From positions 32,656 to 96,655 of the forward strand of contig NZ_JARVKV010000015.1 in assembly GCF_029813835.1 (NCBI RefSeq): a stretch of DNA of 64,000 nucleotides, in the 5' to 3' direction. This DNA comes from Streptomyces sp. DH37. Its GTDB lineage: Bacteria > Actinomycetota > Actinomycetes > Streptomycetales > Streptomycetaceae. A program made the position numbers and the translations under genes. Each line of letters opens with the position of its first letter. Positions within the stretch are counted from its first letter, which is position 1. The notes beneath the pieces were generated by a model, which made no database searches, was not told where the DNA came from, and saw only the letters and a list, made by a program, of their open reading frames with translations. Below, piece after piece: positions 35,849 through 45,322 of this stretch.

Positions 35849-37453
35849 ATGTGCACCAGGCGTCTGCTCCGTACCGGTGGCGTCGCGTTCGCGACGGCCG
35901 CGCTGTTGCTGTCGGGCTGCTCGGGTTCGGGCGATCCGGAACCCGAGCGCAGCGCGGAGCCCTCCCGGTCGTCGTCGCGCCCCTCGGACGACCGCGCGGT
36001 GGGCCCGGCCACGCCGCTCGACCCGCTGCCCGAGGCGATCCCGGCGAACCTCGAGCCGTACTACGGGCAGAAGCTGAGCTGGAAGGAGTGCGGTGTCCCC
36101 GGCTTCCAGTGCTCCGAGCTCAGGGTGCCGCTGGACTACGCCGAGCCGGACCGCTCGAAGGACCTGAAGCTCGCCGTCACCCGCAAGAAGGCGTCCGGCC
36201 CCGGCAAGCGCCTGGGCAGCCTGCACGTCAACCCGGGCGGCCCCGGCGGCTCCGCCGTCGACTACGTCCAGCTCGCGGCGGGCGTCGGCTACCCGGCCCC
36301 GGTGCGCGCCCGGTACGACATCGTCGGCATGGACCCGCGCGGCGTGGCCCGCAGCGAGCCCATCGAGTGCCTGACCGACGAGGAGATGGACGCCTACACC
36401 CGCACCGACGTCACCCCCGACGACAAGGGCGAGGTCGGCAGGCTGTCGGCGGCCTTCGAGAAGTTCGCCAAGGGGTGCCAGAAGCGGGAGGGCGACCTGC
36501 TCGGCCACGTCTCGACGATCGAGGCCGCCCGCGACATGGACGTCCTGCGCCAGGTGCTCGGGGACGACAGGCTCACCTACGTCGGCGCCTCCTACGGCAC
36601 CTACCTCGGCGCCACCTACGCCGGGCTCTTCCCGTCCCGCGTCGGCCGGTTCGTCCTGGACGGCGCCATGGACCCCTCGCTCACCTCCCTCCAGCTCAAC
36701 CTCGACCAGACCGCGGGGTTCGACACGGCCTTCACCGCCTTCGCCGAGGACTGCGTCAAGCGCGACGACTGCCCCCTGGGCGGCGGGAGCACCGAGGAGG
36801 CGGGCCGGCGGCTGAGCGACTTCTTCGAGCGCGTGGACGCCAGGCCCGTCGCCACGGGCGAGTCGCGCAGCCTGACCGAGTCGCTGGCCACGGTCGGCGT
36901 GCTGAACGCCATGTACACGGAGTACTACTGGCCCAAGCTGCGCTCGGCGCTCACCGCCGCGCAGAAGGGCGACGGCGCGGAGCTGCTGTCGCTGGCCGAC
37001 GACTACTACGAGCGGGACGCCGGCGGCGGTTACGGCAACATCATGTACGCCAACGCCGCCGTGAACTGCCTCGACCTCCCCGCCCCCTTCAAGGACCCGG
37101 AGGCGGCGGAGAAGGCCGTCCGGGACTTCCGCGAGGCGTCTCCCGTCTTCGGCCGCAACTTCGCCTGGACCGCCCTGAACTGCACGTACTGGCAGCACCC
37201 GCCCACCGGTGAGCCCCACCGCATCGAGGCGAAGGGCGCCGCCCCCATCCTGGTCGTCGGCACCACCCGCGACCCGGCGACCCCCTACAAGTGGGCGCGG
37301 GGCCTGGCCGAGCAGCTCTCCTCGGCGACCCTCCTGACGTACGAGGGCGACGGCCACACGGCGTACGTGCGCGGCAGCGACTGCGTCGACTCGGCGGTCA
37401 ACGCCTACCTGCTGCGCGGCAAGGTCCCGGCCGACGGCAAGAAGTGCTCCTGA
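35849..37453 (+). CDS. secreted tripeptidyl-aminopeptidase-like alpha/beta hydrolase (lipoprotein)
   Basis: 534 residues. Signal peptide with lipobox ATAALLLSGC, so the enzyme is lipid-anchored outside the cell. Alpha/beta hydrolase core: HVNPGGPGGSAVDYVQ, YDIVGMDPRGVARSEP, nucleophile elbow GASYGTYLG, and a C-terminal TAP-like domain (LVVGTTRDPATPYKWARGL, GDGHTAYVRGSDCVD, with the catalytic Asp and His). This is the Streptomyces SlpD/SlpE/TAP group of serine proteases that remove N-terminal tripeptides or related substrates. ATG at 35849 starts directly with the signal peptide. It sits upstream of tRNA-Thr. Confidence 0.92.
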   Translation: MCTRRLLRTGGVAFATAALLLSGCSGSGDPEPERSAEPSRSSSRPSDDRAVGPATPLDPLPEAIPANLEPYYGQKLSWKECGVPGFQCSELRVPLDYAEPDRSKDLKLAVTRKKASGPGKRLGSLHVNPGGPGGSAVDYVQLAAGVGYPAPVRARYDIVGMDPRGVARSEPIECLTDEEMDAYTRTDVTPDDKGEVGRLSAAFEKFAKGCQKREGDLLGHVSTIEAARDMDVLRQVLGDDRLTYVGASYGTYLGATYAGLFPSRVGRFVLDGAMDPSLTSLQLNLDQTAGFDTAFTAFAEDCVKRDDCPLGGGSTEEAGRRLSDFFERVDARPVATGESRSLTESLATVGVLNAMYTEYYWPKLRSALTAAQKGDGAELLSLADDYYERDAGGGYGNIMYANAAVNCLDLPAPFKDPEAAEKAVRDFREASPVFGRNFAWTALNCTYWQHPPTGEPHRIEAKGAAPILVVGTTRDPATPYKWARGLAEQLSSATLLTYEGDGHTAYVRGSDCVDSAVNAYLLRGKVPADGKKCS

Positions 37454-37559
37454 CCCGCGCCCCGCACCGGGTTCCGGTCCCGCGCCGGGCCGGAACCCGG
37501 TACGAGGCACCCCCGGGCACTGTGTAGACTTAACCGCGCTGCGGCTCGCCGCACGTATC

Positions 37560-37633
37560 GCCGCCTTAGCTCAGTCGGCCAGAGCGACGCACTCGTAATG
37601 CGTAGGTCAAGGGTTCGATTCCCTTAGGCGGCT
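37560..37633 (+). tRNA. tRNA-Thr (CGT anticodon)
   Basis: 74-nt cloverleaf. Acceptor GCCGCCT/AGGCGGC, D stem GCTC/GAGC, anticodon stem ACGCA/TGCGT with loop CTCGTAA (anticodon CGT at about 37594-37596), T stem AAGGG/CCCTT with loop TTCGATT. No CCA is encoded. It decodes ACG. A strong terminator hairpin follows 10 bp downstream. Confidence 0.97.
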
Positions 37634-37642
37634 CACTCCGGC

Positions 37643-37676
37643 AAGGGCCCAGGTCACCTCGGTGACCTGGGCCCTT
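37643..37676 (+). terminator. tRNA-Thr terminator, 16-bp perfect stem
   Basis: AAGGGCCCAGGTCACC (37643-37658) and its exact complement (37661-37676) around TC, immediately 3' of the tRNA. Confidence 0.88.
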
Positions 37677-38103
37677 CCGCGTTATGTGATCCTGCGGCGG
37701 CGCCGGGCGCGGGCCGCTCTGGTGGGGCTGGTCTCAGTCTGCGGCCGGAGGGCGTCCCCCATGCGCGGCCGGTCCGGCCCGCGCGCGGTCGGCTTCGTCG
37801 GGTGTTCCGGGCGCTCGTGGAGGACCGTGGCCTCCCGTGTGGTGGTGGAACGGGCAGGCTCCGTACGATCCCGGCGACGTGCGGGAACCACAGGGTTGCG
37901 CGTCCCTGGCGTCCCCCGCGCCCTCTGCGGCAGTCCGCCGCACACGCCGTTGCGCCGTCACCTGGCTCGTTCTTATTGATTGGCCGAAAACAGCCGTGAA
38001 GCCTCCGATTCCTCTCCGTTCGGCGCTGTTCAGCCCCGCTCCTCCTCTCATAGCATGGCCTCCTTGCGGGATTGGGCCCCCTTCGGGTCCGGATCGGGGG
38101 AAC
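37677..38103. other. intergenic region before the caspase-kinase gene
   Basis: 427 bp without a convincing gene. The right half (from about 37960) is noticeably richer in A and T than neighbours (TTCTTATTGATTGGCC, CCTCTCATAGCATGG) and probably holds the promoter of the caspase-kinase gene. A short hairpin-like GGGCCCCCTTCGGGTCC lies at about 38077-38093. No copy of the tRNA 3' end or integrase fragment is visible. Confidence 0.6.
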
Positions 38104-40320
38104 GTGAACAAAGCGGTGGTCGTAGGGATCGACAACTACGCGGATGCCCCCCTCTACGGGTGCGTGAACGATGCCGGCGAAATGGCGACCTGCCTCTCGC
38201 TCGAGCAGTACGACTTCGACACGAAGTTGCTGCTGAACTCCCGAGGGACGCGGAACGGCATACTCCGTGCGATATCCGAGGTGGCTTACGGTGAGGAAGA
38301 GGGGGATATATTCCTCATCTACTTCGCGGGCCACGGTCAGGTGATCGGGAGTGCGGGCCATCTGGTCACTCATGATGCACAGCCCTTCGACCCCGGTATA
38401 TCGCTCAGTCATCTGGCGCAGTTGATGGAGTCGGCCAGTTCGAAGTTCAATCACGTGGTGGCCGTGCTGGACTGCTGCCATTCCGGTTCGGCGTTCGGCT
38501 GGACGAACAGCAGGCCTCTGCAGGTCGGAGACATCGAACAAGAGGTCCCGGCGGTCAACGAGAGCCGCTGCATTCTGGCGGCCTGCAGGCCGGAGCAGTA
38601 CGCGAAGGAGTTCGCCAAGCGTGGGGTCTTCACCAACGCGCTGATCAATGCGCTGCTCGGCGACGCGGTCAACTGGAACGGCGAGATCACCTTGCTGGGT
38701 GTGTACGAGGCGGTGGCGGGAGAGATCCCCCCGGAGGTCCAGACGCCGGTCTTCAAGGGCGACATCGCCGGTACCGTGGTGCTCGGCAGGGGGTTTCCCA
38801 AGAGGGAGGGGCCGCCGATCGACAAGAGCGAACTGGCCCAGAACCTGGCCAAGGCCCACAGTCTGGTCGACCAGTACCACTACACCCAGCTCAAGGAACT
38901 CTCCGAACGCAACGTCAGGCTGCGGCAGGGAGGGAAGAAGTGCTCCATCGAGCTGGAATCCGTGGTGAGGTGGTTCCAGGAGACGGAGAAGGCGCTGCCT
39001 GACGTCCGGAGGAACCCCGACTGGAACTCCCTGGCCATTCGGATACGGGAGTTCCGGAAGAACCTGGCGGACATCAGCATCGGCGAGAACACCCGGTTCG
39101 GGCGTGTTGTCAGGCACTTGGGGCACGGCGGTTACGGTCATGTCTGGGAGCTGGAGGACGAAGAGGGCAGAAGCTATGCCATGAAGGTGTTCCACGGCAA
39201 CGAACTCGATGACGAGGTCAAGGTCCGACGCTTCGCCAACGGGTACAGCAACATGAGGAAGCTGGAACACCCCCGGATCGTGCGCGTGCACCAGATGATG
39301 TCGGCTCCCTTCGGTTTCCTCATGGATTCCATCCCCGGTGACAACCTGCGGAACGCCTTCATAGACCGGTCGGACGCGGAGGGTGTGCTGCGTCTCATGA
39401 TCGACATCTGCGAGACCGTCCAGCACGCGCATTCTCAGCAGGTGAAGCACCGGGACATAAAGCCCGAGAACATCATCATGTGCTTCGCCGGAGACGGCCG
39501 GCAGGTCCCGTATCTGACGGACTTCGACCTGGCGTACCACGAGACCAATCGGACCGTGACGACGAACATCGGAGTGGGTGGCGTGATCAACTACGCCGCC
39601 CCTGAGCAGTTGTTCGAGCCGAACGCCAAGGCGGCGCGAAGTGAGACCGTCGATGTGTTCAGCCTTGCCCAGCTCATGTTCTTCCTGGTCACCGGCAGGG
39701 ATCCGAGTGGCGAGAACTTCACGAAGAACATCGAGATCCTGACGCGCGAGTTGTCGAGCTGGGTCGACGACCGGGCGGCCAAGAACCTGATCGACCTGTA
39801 CAGGAGGGCGACGTCCAAGCACCCGGCCGACCGGCCGCAGACGGTGGTCGAGTTCGTGGGGCCCCTGCGGGCGGCGGAGTCGGTCGTCCAGATCGCCAGC
39901 GGAACGGACCAGGTCCCGGAGGAGGACCTCTGCCGCCGCATCGGTTCCCTCTACGTGGGTCTCAACAGGTACACGGCCACCGAAGGCGAGTGCCGGATGA
40001 TGAGTCTCTCGGGCCAGGTCGAACTCGTCGTCCGTCTGAAGAGGATGGGCGGCCCCAGGAAGGCTTCCCTGGAGATCGAGTGCTCGGTCACGGAAAAACT
40101 CCCGGTCCCCTCCCTCAAGTCGGGGAAGTCGGCACGAGACTCGATCAACATGAGACTCGACAAGACCTTCGGCAAGTTCCCCGGGGTCAAGCGCCATCCG
40201 GGCAGTAAGGGGGCCTACCAGGTGTTCCTCGACGTCGAGGACGTCACCCTGGACGTCAGCGGCGTCAACAGGGTGGTGGACGTCATGACGCGGGCTGTCG
40301 CCAGCATCGAGCAGTGGTAG
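38104..40320 (+). CDS. caspase-like protease fused to a Ser/Thr protein kinase
   Basis: 738 residues. Residues 1-240 are a caspase/metacaspase-like (peptidase C14) domain: KAVVVGIDNYADAPLYGCVN, catalytic His77 in YFAGHGQ and Cys125 in LDCCHSGSA. After a helical linker (about 240-335) comes a Hanks-type kinase: Gly loop GHGGYGHV (340-347), Lys361, HRDIKPEN with Asp451, DFD (473-475) in place of DFG, and APE (499-501). Residues about 600-738 match no family I know (EGECRMMSLSGQVELVVRLK, FLDVEDVTLDVSG). No signal peptide or transmembrane helix. GTG start preceded by GGGGGAA; earlier starts add a Pro/Arg-rich non-coding-like stretch. Base composition is clearly lower in GC than adjacent genes, suggesting transfer next to the tRNA. 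Role inferred: signal-controlled protease, perhaps in defence or cell death. Confidence 0.9.
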   Translation: MNKAVVVGIDNYADAPLYGCVNDAGEMATCLSLEQYDFDTKLLLNSRGTRNGILRAISEVAYGEEEGDIFLIYFAGHGQVIGSAGHLVTHDAQPFDPGISLSHLAQLMESASSKFNHVVAVLDCCHSGSAFGWTNSRPLQVGDIEQEVPAVNESRCILAACRPEQYAKEFAKRGVFTNALINALLGDAVNWNGEITLLGVYEAVAGEIPPEVQTPVFKGDIAGTVVLGRGFPKREGPPIDKSELAQNLAKAHSLVDQYHYTQLKELSERNVRLRQGGKKCSIELESVVRWFQETEKALPDVRRNPDWNSLAIRIREFRKNLADISIGENTRFGRVVRHLGHGGYGHVWELEDEEGRSYAMKVFHGNELDDEVKVRRFANGYSNMRKLEHPRIVRVHQMMSAPFGFLMDSIPGDNLRNAFIDRSDAEGVLRLMIDICETVQHAHSQQVKHRDIKPENIIMCFAGDGRQVPYLTDFDLAYHETNRTVTTNIGVGGVINYAAPEQLFEPNAKAARSETVDVFSLAQLMFFLVTGRDPSGENFTKNIEILTRELSSWVDDRAAKNLIDLYRRATSKHPADRPQTVVEFVGPLRAAESVVQIASGTDQVPEEDLCRRIGSLYVGLNRYTATEGECRMMSLSGQVELVVRLKRMGGPRKASLEIECSVTEKLPVPSLKSGKSARDSINMRLDKTFGKFPGVKRHPGSKGAYQVFLDVEDVTLDVSGVNRVVDVMTRAVASIEQW

Positions 40321-40390
40321 TCCCGGGGCGCGGAACCAGTCGGTGGGGCCGCATCGGGCGGGATGGTCCGGCGCGACCCCGCCGGCCCGC

Positions 40391-41815
40391 TCATCCCTTG
40401 ACCACGCCCAGCGGCACCAGGCGCGCCACCGGGCGGGCCAGGCCCGCGCCCTCGGTGGCGGCGGCGACCGCGTCGACGTCCTTGTAGGCCTCCGGCGTCT
40501 CCTCGGCGAGGCCGCGCCAGGAGGACGGGCGGACGGCGACGCCCGCTGCCTCCAGACGGCCGCGCAGCTCCTCGCCGCGGACCCGGCGCAGCGCCTGGTG
40601 GCGGCTCCAGACCCGGCCCGCGCCGTGGCAGGCGGAGAGGAAGGCGTCGTTGCCGGGTTCGCCGACCAGCACGTAGGACGCGGTGCCCATGGTGCCGGGG
40701 ATCAGCACCGGCTGCCCGGCTCCGGCGAGTTCCTCCGGAAGGTCCGGGTGGCCGGGCGGCAGCGCGCGGGTGGCGCCCTTGCGGTGGACGCACAGGCGGC
40801 GGGGTGTGCCGTCCACCTCGTGGGTCTCGGTCTTCGCCATGTTGTGGGAGACGTCGTAGACCAGGTCCACCCCCACCCCCGCCGCCGACGCGAAGGCGCG
40901 GCGCACGGCCTCGGTGAGCAGCTGGCGGTTGGCGCGGCCGTAGTTGGCGGCGGCGGCCATCGCCCCCAGGTAGGCCCGCCCCTCCGGCGAGACGACCGGC
41001 GCGCACGCCAGCTGCCGGTCCGGGAGGGAGATGCCGAAGCGGCGCAGCGAGCGGTCCATGACGCGGACGTGGTCGGTGCACACCTGGTGGCCCAGGCCCC
41101 GGGAGCCGCAGTGGATCATCACGCAGACCCCGCCGGGACGCAGGCCGAAGGCGGACGCGGCCCGCTCGTCGTGGATCCGGTCGACGGCCTGCACCTCCAG
41201 GAAGTGGTTGCCCGAGCCCAGGCTGCCGACCTGCTGGAGCCCCCGTTCCACGGCCCGCGCGCCGACCCGGGAGGGGTCGGCCTCCTCCAGCGCGCCGCGG
41301 TCCTCGCAGAAGGTCAGGTCGCGCGGTACGCCGTGACCGTGCTCGACCGCGTAACCGGCGCCGCCCGCCAGCAGCTCCTCCATCTCCGGGCGCCCGGGGA
41401 GCTTCCACAGGCCGCCGCGGCCCGTGCCGCGCGGGACGGTGTCGCCCAGGAGGTCCATCAGCTCCCGCAGACGGGGCGCCAGCCCGTCGCGGTCGATGCC
41501 GGCGGCGAGGAGGCGCACCCCGCAGGAGATGTCGAAGCCCACCCCGCCGGGCGAGACCACGCCGCCGCCGTCGACGTCGGTGGCGGCCACCCCGCCGATC
41601 GGGAACCCGTACCCCCAGTGCACGTCGGGCATGGCGAAGGAGGCGCGGACGACGCCGGGCAGGGTGGCCACGTTCGCCACCTGCTCCAGCGCCCGGTCGC
41701 CCGCCGCCTCGGGCAGCAGGGCGCGGGTGGCGAACACGACACCGGGCACGCGCATCGCGCCCCGCCGGCCGATGCGGAAGCGGAACGGGCTCTCCTCGGT
41801 CAGGGTGATGTCCAC
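40391..41815 (-). CDS. rtcB: RNA-splicing/repair ligase RtcB
   Basis: 474 residues. RtcB joins RNA ends bearing 2',3'-cyclic phosphate or 3'-phosphate to 5'-OH using GTP and Mn2+. Motifs: [27 protein letters not shown] (metal Cys), [35 protein letters not shown] and [14 protein letters not shown] with the guanylylated His. All expected metal and nucleotide residues seem present. GTG start at 41815 follows GGAGGGGAC. A DUF2267 gene and an archease gene, the known RtcB activator, lie upstream on the same strand, forming an RNA-repair cluster. It converges on the caspase-kinase gene with a 70-bp gap. Confidence 0.97.
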   Translation of the reverse strand: MDITLTEESPFRFRIGRRGAMRVPGVVFATRALLPEAAGDRALEQVANVATLPGVVRASFAMPDVHWGYGFPIGGVAATDVDGGGVVSPGGVGFDISCGVRLLAAGIDRDGLAPRLRELMDLLGDTVPRGTGRGGLWKLPGRPEMEELLAGGAGYAVEHGHGVPRDLTFCEDRGALEEADPSRVGARAVERGLQQVGSLGSGNHFLEVQAVDRIHDERAASAFGLRPGGVCVMIHCGSRGLGHQVCTDHVRVMDRSLRRFGISLPDRQLACAPVVSPEGRAYLGAMAAAANYGRANRQLLTEAVRRAFASAAGVGVDLVYDVSHNMAKTETHEVDGTPRRLCVHRKGATRALPPGHPDLPEELAGAGQPVLIPGTMGTASYVLVGEPGNDAFLSACHGAGRVWSRHQALRRVRGEELRGRLEAAGVAVRPSSWRGLAEETPEAYKDVDAVAAATEGAGLARPVARLVPLGVVKG

Positions 41816-41859
41816 GGTCCCCTCCGGGGACGTTCCCGGGGCCCTTCGCGGCGGCGCGT

Positions 41860-42306
41860 TCAGCCGGCCGGGGCCGGGGCCGGCGCGGGTTCGAGGAGGG
41901 TGCGGACGTCGTGCGGCAACTGGTCGAGCGCCCTCTCCAACTGCCCCGGCGACAGGTGCCCGCGCACGGCCTCGGTGACCGCCGGGACGATCCGGGGGAC
42001 CGCCTCGGTGCTCACCAGGGCCTCCTGGGCGAAGCGGTTCACATAGGCCTCGCGGTCGTACTTGACCGGCGCGGCGCTGGGAACCCAGCCGTCGTAGTAG
42101 ACCCCGCGCAGCAGCTCGGGGAGCTGGGCGGCGAAGTGGGCGGCGGAGTCGACGGTGAGCCGGTCGCGGAGGGTGTGCAGCCAGGTGCGCAGGACGCGGT
42201 TGGCCAGGTGCCGGTCCTCGGTTCCCAGGGCTTCGGACACCGCCTTCAGCCAGACGTTCGCCGTGTGGATGACGCGCTCGAATTCGGCCGCGTGCGTGGC
42301 GGACAT
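41860..42306 (-). CDS. DUF2267 protein
   Basis: 148 residues, all helical: [20 protein letters not shown], then [33 protein letters not shown] and FAQEALV, which is the DUF2267 pattern. Function unknown. It is 44 bp upstream of rtcB and 177 bp downstream of the archease gene in the same direction, so it may be co-expressed with the RNA-repair pair. ATG preceded by GAGGAGGATCC. Confidence 0.88.
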   Translation of the reverse strand: MSATHAAEFERVIHTANVWLKAVSEALGTEDRHLANRVLRTWLHTLRDRLTVDSAAHFAAQLPELLRGVYYDGWVPSAAPVKYDREAYVNRFAQEALVSTEAVPRIVPAVTEAVRGHLSPGQLERALDQLPHDVRTLLEPAPAPAPAG

Positions 42307-42483
42307 GGATCCTCCTCCTCGGAGAAAGAGGTCGTGGGGCGCCGTGGGACGCCGTGGGACGCCGTGCGGCCGTCGCGTCCGAGGCGGAGCCGGGTGGGCG
42401 GAATGACCGCTTCGTCCCTGTCCTGGCGTCCATGGTATTGCGGACGGCCCGTGCGGTCACCCGTTCGGCCCGTTCGGCCCCGC

Positions 42484-42945
42484 TCACACGTCGAGCGTCA
42501 CCGAGCACTCCCAGCCCCGCGGTCCGGGGCCGAAGCCCAGCCCGTGCAGGGTGACCGCCTTCGGCGCCGCCCCCGTCTCCGCGAGCGAGCCGACGTCGGC
42601 CATGTGCAGGACGGCCCGCACGCCGCCGGGCACGGGCGTCAGCTCCACGTCGGCCGGGACCTCGCCCTCCGCGTCGAGCCGGTACACCACCTCGTCCAGC
42701 AGGGCCACCAGCAGGTCCTCGTCCGTCCCCGCGCGCACCTCGACGTCCCGCCGCCGCAGTCCGGCGGCCCCCGACAGGTCCGCGAACGACTCGCAGACGC
42801 CGCGTACCGCGTGCGCCAGGCACTCCTCGCGGGTCGGGGCCCACGCCTCCACCCGCAGGTCGGCGGTGTGCGGGACGCTCCGGTGCCCGCCGCGGTGCCT
42901 GCCGCCGTGTCCGCCGCGCCGCGCGCCGCGTCCCGGTCGCGCCAT
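42484..42945 (-). CDS. archease, RtcB cofactor
   Basis: About 153 residues. After a Gly/Arg/His-rich N-terminus of 25 residues comes the archease fold: [20 protein letters not shown] with the conserved His-Thr-Ala-Asp, [36 protein letters not shown] and a C-terminal VTLDV. Archease speeds guanylylation and multiple turnover of RtcB through metal-binding Asp residues, which are present. The rtcB gene lies two genes downstream. The start is placed at ATG 42945; the basic N-terminus is unusual, and an internal start near HRSVPHTAD is possible. Confidence 0.88.
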   Translation of the reverse strand: MARPGRGARRGGHGGRHRGGHRSVPHTADLRVEAWAPTREECLAHAVRGVCESFADLSGAAGLRRRDVEVRAGTDEDLLVALLDEVVYRLDAEGEVPADVELTPVPGGVRAVLHMADVGSLAETGAAPKAVTLHGLGFGPGPRGWECSVTLDV

Positions 42946-43087
42946 GGTCCCGTCCTCCCCGCCTTCCCCGCCCTTCTCGTGCCCGCTCCTCCATCGTCGC
43001 CCCGCGGGCGCGCGGACGCGCGTCGCGGCGGCCGGCGGGCGGGGGTGTAATGGGAGGAGGAGCGCTACCGACCGATGGGAGCGACCC

Positions 43088-44572
43088 GTGTCCCGCACCG
43101 ATGTCCTCCAGTACGCCAAGCCGGATACGGTCTTCGACCGCGACGCGGAGTGGGAAGCGCTCACCGCCTTCGCCTCCGACCCGCGGCCCGGCCCCGGCCT
43201 CGGCGCCGTCTCGGGACGCCTCCGGCAGGGCAAGACGTATCTGCTCCGGGCGCTCACCGAGGCCGCCGGCGGCTTCTACTTCGGTGCGCGGGAGGCGGTG
43301 CGGTCGGAGTCCCTGCGCCTCCTGGGCGAGCGGATCGCCGAGTACGCCGGCACGCCGCCGGAGGGCCGCCCGCGCGGCTGGGAGGCGGCCGTCGACGCCC
43401 TGCTGGCGCTGGGGGACGGACGGCCGCTGCCGGTCGTCGTCGACGAGTTCCCCCGCCTGGTGCGGCAGAGCCCCTCGCTGCCCTCCGTGATCTGCGCCGC
43501 CCACCGGCGCCGGGCCGCCGAGGGGGGAGGGGCCCGTCCCCGCCTGCTGCTGTGCGGCAGCGACCTGCCGGTGATGCACCGGCTGTTCAGCGGGCCCTCG
43601 CCGCTGCACGGGCTGGCCGACCTGGAACTGGCGGTGCGCCCGCTGGACTTCCGGCGGGCCGCGCGCTTCTGGGGCGCCGACGACCCCCGCCTGGCGTTCC
43701 TGGTGCACGCCGTCGTGGGCGGCACCCCCGCCTACCGGCGCGACCACGTCTGGGACGACGCCCCCGGCGGCCCGGACGACTTCGACGACTGGGTGTGCCG
43801 GACGGTCCTCGATCCCCGCAGGCCCCTCCACCACGAGGCGGGCAGGCTGCTGCTGGAGGAGGCCGACCACCTCGACCGCGCCCTGTGCCACTCCGCGCTC
43901 GCGGCCGTCGCCCTGGGGTGCTCCACCACCGGCGGGATCGCCGAGTGCCTGGACACCCCGCTGGCCGACGTCTCCCGCTGCCTGGAGCTGCTGCACGCGT
44001 GCGGACTGCTGGGCGCCGAACCCGACGCCTTCCGCCCGAACGTCACCCGGCTGCGGATCGCCGAGCCGCTGCTCGCCTTCGAGTACGCGGTCGTCCGGCC
44101 GTGGCGCCCGTCGGCGGAGCGGGGCGACGCCGCGGCCCGGTGGCGCCGGGCGCGCCCCTTCTTCGAGGCGGCGGTGGCGGCACCGCACTTCGCGCAGGTG
44201 TGTCGAGACTGGGCCGTGGAGTTCGCCGACCCGGCCACCTTCGGGGGCACACCCGCCACGGCGCTCCACGGCTCCCCGCTCCACCCGGCGGACTCCGTCC
44301 CCGCCGCCGAGGTCGTGGTGCGGGGCCCGGCGGGGGAGCGCCCCGGGGCGCTGCTGTCGGTCGGGCTGGCGCGCTGGGACGAGGTGATGGACGTCTCCCA
44401 CCTGGAGCGGCTGCGCCGTCTGGTCGCGCTGCTCGCCGAGCGCGGCGAGGACACCGCCCGCACCCGGCCCGCCTGCTACTCCGGCGCGGGCTTCACCCCG
44501 GCGCTGCGCGCGGCGGAGGCGGACGGGGACGTGGTGCTCGTCGGCCTCGACCGGCTGTACCGGGGGCGGTAG
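43088..44572 (+). CDS. AAA ATPase with DUF234-like C-terminal domain (archaeal-type ATPase)
   Basis: 494 residues. Walker [12 protein letters not shown] (about residues 36-46), Walker [13 protein letters not shown], sensor-like [13 protein letters not shown] winged-helix-like middle ([20 protein letters not shown]) is followed by a DUF234/restriction-endonuclease-like C-terminal part ([31 protein letters not shown]). Similar proteins are widespread and mostly uncharacterised STAND-like ATPases; several families are linked to stress or selfish elements. GTG start after GGGAGCGACCC. Divergent from the archease gene by about 140 bp. Confidence 0.85.
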   Translation: MSRTDVLQYAKPDTVFDRDAEWEALTAFASDPRPGPGLGAVSGRLRQGKTYLLRALTEAAGGFYFGAREAVRSESLRLLGERIAEYAGTPPEGRPRGWEAAVDALLALGDGRPLPVVVDEFPRLVRQSPSLPSVICAAHRRRAAEGGGARPRLLLCGSDLPVMHRLFSGPSPLHGLADLELAVRPLDFRRAARFWGADDPRLAFLVHAVVGGTPAYRRDHVWDDAPGGPDDFDDWVCRTVLDPRRPLHHEAGRLLLEEADHLDRALCHSALAAVALGCSTTGGIAECLDTPLADVSRCLELLHACGLLGAEPDAFRPNVTRLRIAEPLLAFEYAVVRPWRPSAERGDAAARWRRARPFFEAAVAAPHFAQVCRDWAVEFADPATFGGTPATALHGSPLHPADSVPAAEVVVRGPAGERPGALLSVGLARWDEVMDVSHLERLRRLVALLAERGEDTARTRPACYSGAGFTPALRAAEADGDVVLVGLDRLYRGR

Positions 44573-44656
44573 CGCGGCCGGTCCCCGGCGGTTCGCGGGG
44601 TTTCGTAGGGTAGGGGCCGGTGGACCGCCGGAGACGTGGGTGTGTGGGGGGAGCGG

Positions 44657-44974
44657 ATGCTGCATCTGCTGGTGCTGGAGTACACGGGCTCGCCGGAGCG
44701 GGCGGAACCGTACGCCGCCGCCCGTGCGGACTTCCTGGAGCGCCACCACCGCGAGGGCGTCTTCCTGCTGTCCGGGCGGGCGGTGCCCGCGGAGCGCGGG
44801 GGAGCGATCCTGGTCCGCGGCGTCGACCGGGCGGCGGTGGAGCGGATCGCCGCCGGGGACCCGCTCGTGGCGGCCGGGGTGGCGAGGTACGGGATAACGA
44901 CGGTCGATCCGGGGCGCGTGCACCCCGCGCTGGCCGGGGTGCTGGCCGTGGACTCCTCCCGGGTGCGCGGCTGA
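44657..44974 (+). CDS. YciI-like protein
   Basis: About 105 residues: [20 protein letters not shown], then [20 protein letters not shown] and a ferredoxin-like alpha/beta fold ending [14 protein letters not shown]. The pattern matches YciI-like dimeric alpha-beta barrel proteins, whose conserved His ([12 protein letters not shown]) is present. Enzymatic role unknown. ATG at 44657 follows GGGGGGAGCGG; a GTG at 44636 is in frame but has no such site. Confidence 0.85.
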   Translation: MLHLLVLEYTGSPERAEPYAAARADFLERHHREGVFLLSGRAVPAERGGAILVRGVDRAAVERIAAGDPLVAAGVARYGITTVDPGRVHPALAGVLAVDSSRVRG

Positions 44975-45322
44975 GGCCGTGGGCGGTCCGGGGCGGCCGT
45001 TCGCCCCGCGCTGGCCGGGTCCGTGTCCGGGGGCGCCTTCCCGCCCCACGGGGTTCCGGGCCGGCGGGCGTGTTTGCCGCGGTTCCCCTCGCGGCCCGGA
45101 ACGGGCGCGCCCTGGAGCGGAGTTCGGCCCGTTCCGGGACCGGCGTCTGTCAGCGTTCCCCCGGCGGGGACGGCCGGGACGACGGGGACAGCCGGAGGAG
45201 GCGGCCCTGGCCGGCGGTTCGGCCGCTCACCCGGTGCGAACTCCGGGGTCGGTGATCTCGCCGGTGCGCGCGGTTCCGCCGGGCCACCGGGGAGGCGGGG
45301 AGGCGGATGCCGGGCGCGGCGG
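44975..45322. other. intergenic region, nothing recognised
   Basis: 348 bp between the stop of the YciI-like gene and the stop of the convergent methyltransferase gene. Very high GC, with short inverted pieces only. I see no convincing gene, RNA or strong terminator. Confidence 0.5.

Noticed and set aside
37654..40197. Long open frame (about 847 codons) on the minus strand opposite the caspase-kinase gene
   Set aside because: It lacks any recognisable domain and merely mirrors the real gene; the plus-strand product carries clear protease and kinase motifs.
37560..40390. Integrated element with att repeats around the caspase-kinase gene
   Set aside because: No second copy of the tRNA 3' end between the gene and rtcB and no integrase or excisionase; kept only as a possible decayed insertion.
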